Source: Bacteroidales bacterium UBA932 (GTDB taxonomy: Bacteria; Bacteroidota; Bacteroidia; Bacteroidales; UBA932). Taken from it: a stretch of 5,495 bases of DNA. The stretch lies in assembly GCA_002293585.1 (NCBI GenBank), contig DBDM01000010.1, forward strand, positions 1 through 5,495, in the 5' to 3' direction. Made by a program: the position numbers and the translations under genes. The notes beneath the pieces were generated by a model that saw only the letters and a list, made by a program, of their open reading frames with translations, made no database searches and was not told the DNA's origin. This document shows, piece after piece, positions 3,363 to 5,495 of the stretch (the first letter of the stretch is position 1; every line of letters begins with the position of its first letter).

Positions 3363-5495
3363 ATGAAAAAATTTTATGTCATATTAATGGCTTTGCTCTG
3401 TATTTACCCTTTACTTGGCCAAAATGAGAAGATAGAGCTTTATAGTGGTTACAACAACAATCTTTATATCATGCCGAATAGTGTGCTTTCTTACACCTAC
3501 ATATTGGAAAATGGGAATCAGCACACTTCTGCCACTTGGACGATTAGTGAGGGAGGTAAATTTGTGGTTAACGGTTTGACAGGATCTACTACAACCACTA
3601 CAATTACTGGTAGCCATAGGGTTGATATTCATTGGAGCGAGCCGGAATCTGTGAGTAAGAACAGACCGAAAATAACCGTTAAATGGCCAACCGGTTCTAC
3701 TACGGTAACCGTTACCCTCCTTACGTTAAAAGGATATACCCTTCCATGGATACGTATGGACAATAAGAATTATACCACTACCATGGATATTCCTTACAAT
3801 AAAACTTCGTTCAATATTGAAACCAAAAATTTAATCTATCCGGGTGTCACAAGTGACGATAGTTTGTCCTATCGTATTGGGCACTATCAGTGGACTTTGC
3901 CTTCTGTTGGTTGGACGCCATTCAGTGTATTTCGTGCACCCTATTATTTTACAGTGTACCCAGATAAGTGTAGCGGAAATGGGGGAAAGATTATTGTACG
4001 ACCAATGGATAATTATAATGTTCATCCTAATTATTATGGGAATCCTTTGGAAGTAACCATTACCAGAAGTTTCCCTGCCACTACGCTCACTGCTTCGCCG
4101 AATGTTGTAACTGTGGGGAGGCCAACCAATGTTACTTTTACTGCCACGGCTGAAACCATGGCCGATGCCTATGAATGGGTAATACCGGAAGGATATGCAA
4201 ATAGCGGAACTGTAACAACAACAAATAATAGTATTACGGTGGAGAATAATGGGTACGGATTTTCTTCGGTTAGCCTTACTACAGTCTATTGTGGGGAACG
4301 CAAGACGTATACTATGGCGGTTAAACCGGATCCTAATGCACTTGTTGTTCCGCAGAACTTTGGTTCATCCGGAACGGCAATGCTTGATAATCGGGCAAAT
4401 CTTCCGGTGCAATGGAGTGTTTCTCCTTCAGATAAATTTGGATTGCAGAATTCTACCATTAAATCGGTCGTTATTAGCCCAAACTTTTGGGGAAATACTT
4501 CCGGGACATTAACCGCTGCTTATGGAGGAGCATCAATTTCACAGCCTTTTACTGCAAACTGGATTGTGGATATCATCGGCTCCTCTGCAGTATGCGCTAT
4601 TGGATCCTATACTTTGACCAATGAGGGCAAAGCCACCTCGTGGAGCGTAACGCCCAGCGATGCGTTCACGATTACGGCTTCCAATGCTACCTCGGCCACG
4701 GTAACGGCTACCCGGTTGGGCGGACAATCCGGTACCTTGACAGTCGTAGGTCCCGGAGGAGTTACTATTAGTAAGATCATTCAAACCTGTCAACCGGTTA
4801 TTTCAGGGCCGGATGTTATTGGAGCAAATTGCCAGGGCGATTATTCTATTCAATGGGGGAGTGGCGTTACACCAATGGGTATTAGTAATGTGCAATGGTT
4901 TTTTTCGTCTCTGTCAATGAAAGTAGAGAGTACGGGCGCCTATTCGTGCCGGGTATCTAAGCGAACCCTGGACTTTGATGTGGTGAATACTCCACAGTCC
5001 CAGTCGCTACAACCAAGTCCATCACAAATAAGTTTACTGCCACCTTCCCTGTCCACTCCATCTGTAACTGCGGCTATTGTTTTCGCTAGCCAAACCCATA
5101 CACTCAATAAAGAGGTGCAGGTAGGCGCCGTTCCGCGTATTCACGGTGTGATGGATGCCCAGACACATCAAGTGATGGCAGGTGTAGGCGTTGCCAGGCA
5201 TAATTATTACCTGCAATCCTCGTCCACTCCGACGAATCTTATTCATGATTATATATGGGAGTTTTCGGATGCAAGCTCGCCTTTTAGTATGAGGCTTTCC
5301 GGTTCGCAGACCTCTGTTTTTCAATTTACCAATACTGATCATATGATGTATACAATACATTTACAGATCAGGGACGATTGCGGTCAGCGTAGTACAAGCA
5401 CGCCGTTTTATGTATATGCCTATTCCAATAATCCGTGGAACTACACGGTATATCCGAACCCTGTTTCGTCGGTGCTGTATTTTAATTCGTCTGCC
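3363..5495 (+). CDS. C2: T9SS-exported Ig/PKD-like repeat surface protein, 3' end beyond window
   Basis: The frame opens at ATG 3363, 12 bp after B2, and stays open for 711 codons to the window end. Residues 1-19 are a signal peptide (LLG, then Gln20). Residues 20-~125 form the module shared with C1 (SATWTISEGGKFVV, VDIHWSEPE, TVKW108). Ig/PKD-like beta modules follow, each marked by a Trp near an early strand: W177, W272, W351, W427, W512 and W632. The modules at 351-393 and 427-470 clearly repeat each other (WSVSPSDKF / WSVTPSDAF, then SGTLT). A module around 490-533 ends in TGAYSCRVS. Residues 543-567 are a Pro/Ser/Gln-rich linker. The end, WNYTVYPNPVSSVLYFN (YPNP at 697-700), matches the start of a type A T9SS C-terminal sorting domain. 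These are usually ~70-80 residues, so roughly 60 more residues are expected. Family knowledge implies export through the outer membrane and surface attachment or release. An adhesin or binding role is inference, and no catalytic motif is visible. Confidence 0.88.
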   Translation, partial: MKKFYVILMALLCIYPLLGQNEKIELYSGYNNNLYIMPNSVLSYTYILENGNQHTSATWTISEGGKFVVNGLTGSTTTTTITGSHRVDIHWSEPESVSKNRPKITVKWPTGSTTVTVTLLTLKGYTLPWIRMDNKNYTTTMDIPYNKTSFNIETKNLIYPGVTSDDSLSYRIGHYQWTLPSVGWTPFSVFRAPYYFTVYPDKCSGNGGKIIVRPMDNYNVHPNYYGNPLEVTITRSFPATTLTASPNVVTVGRPTNVTFTATAETMADAYEWVIPEGYANSGTVTTTNNSITVENNGYGFSSVSLTTVYCGERKTYTMAVKPDPNALVVPQNFGSSGTAMLDNRANLPVQWSVSPSDKFGLQNSTIKSVVISPNFWGNTSGTLTAAYGGASISQPFTANWIVDIIGSSAVCAIGSYTLTNEGKATSWSVTPSDAFTITASNATSATVTATRLGGQSGTLTVVGPGGVTISKIIQTCQPVISGPDVIGANCQGDYSIQWGSGVTPMGISNVQWFFSSLSMKVESTGAYSCRVSKRTLDFDVVNTPQSQSLQPSPSQISLLPPSLSTPSVTAAIVFASQTHTLNKEVQVGAVPRIHGVMDAQTHQVMAGVGVARHNYYLQSSSTPTNLIHDYIWEFSDASSPFSMRLSGSQTSVFQFTNTDHMMYTIHLQIRDDCGQRSTSTPFYVYAYSNNPWNYTVYPNPVSSVLYFNSSA
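4413..4541 (+). repeat. Ig/PKD-like protein repeat unit 1 in C2
   Basis: Residues 351-393 of C2 start WSVSPSDKF and carry SGTLTAAYGGASIS at the end. They align almost without gaps with residues 427-470. This is the pattern of Ig/PKD-like beta-sandwich modules common in secreted Bacteroidota proteins. Confidence 0.7.
4641..4772 (+). repeat. Ig/PKD-like protein repeat unit 2 in C2
   Basis: Residues 427-470 start WSVTPSDAF and end SGTLTVVGPGGVTIS, matching unit 1. The DNA here is clearly richer in G+C (about 60% over 4621-4740) than unit 1 and its surroundings, although the protein pattern is the same. Confidence 0.7.
5436..5495 (+). other. Start of T9SS type A C-terminal sorting domain in C2
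   Basis: Residues 692-711 (WNYTVYPNPVSSVLYFNSSA) contain the YPNP motif followed by a hydrophobic strand, the recognised beginning of the T9SS type A sorting signal. The domain is cut by the window end. Its usual later strands and Lys-containing terminus cannot be checked here. Confidence 0.8.

Noticed and set aside
3411..4056. Several short open frames on both strands within C2
   Set aside because: The 711-codon C2 frame starting at 3363 covers the region with a signal peptide and coherent domains, so these are shadows.
4539..4793. Minus-strand open frame of 84 codons opposite C2
   Set aside because: It falls over the G+C-rich Ig repeat, where stop codons are rarer by composition. The plus strand there encodes a clear repeat module.
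5034..5360. Minus-strand open frame of 108 codons opposite C2
   Set aside because: The C2 frame continues through it to the YPNP motif. The minus product is low-complexity Arg/His-rich without signals.
1..5495. tRNA, rRNA, CRISPR array or insertion sequence
   Set aside because: No cloverleaf, spaced short repeats, transposase or terminal inverted repeats were seen. The repeats present are gene paralogy.

Overview
The window looks like Bacteroidota (Bacteroidetes) DNA. Every visible N-terminal signal peptide is followed by Gln at the predicted +1 position. One promoter matches the Bacteroides-type TTTG / TAnnTTTG consensus. The last gene runs into a YPNP-type C-terminal sorting signal of the type IX secretion system (T9SS). 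I cannot name a genus. The whole window reads as one strand (+), with secreted or outer-membrane products only and no housekeeping gene.

Layout: the window holds two tandem copies of a three-gene cassette, here called A-B-C. Copy 1 is A1 (5' end outside the window, stop at 530), B1 (543-1289) and C1 (1304-1669). Copy 2 is A2 (1777-2532), B2 (2544-3350) and C2 (3363 to beyond the window end). A and B are about 250-270 aa paralogous proteins that look like small outer-membrane beta-barrels. They share conserved blocks (GVNxYPV, RAWRxG, GHEWQ...KRWL, EINFAIT, PFxxxxxxYxF) separated by variable, probably surface-exposed segments. C2 is a long secreted protein with Ig/PKD-like modules of roughly 80 residues, ending in the start of a T9SS sorting domain. 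C1 matches only the first ~110 residues of C2. It appears to be a decayed copy with a frameshift and no downstream Ig modules or sorting domain.

The copies are separated by a short intergenic region (about 1694-1776) holding a probable intrinsic terminator for copy 1. Its 3' arm overlaps the -33 box of a good Bacteroides-type promoter for copy 2. Within each copy, genes are 11-14 bp apart, so each copy is probably one transcription unit. The A-to-B junction in both copies has a purine-rich Shine-Dalgarno-like sequence fused to the stop codon of A, which is unusual in this phylum.

A working model (inference) is that the two small barrels act with, or diversify alongside, a T9SS-exported Ig-repeat surface protein. 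Duplication, gene conversion between paralogues and decay of one C copy suggest a locus that evolves by recombination, as expected for variable surface antigens or adhesins. No enzyme, RNA gene, CRISPR array or transposase is visible.
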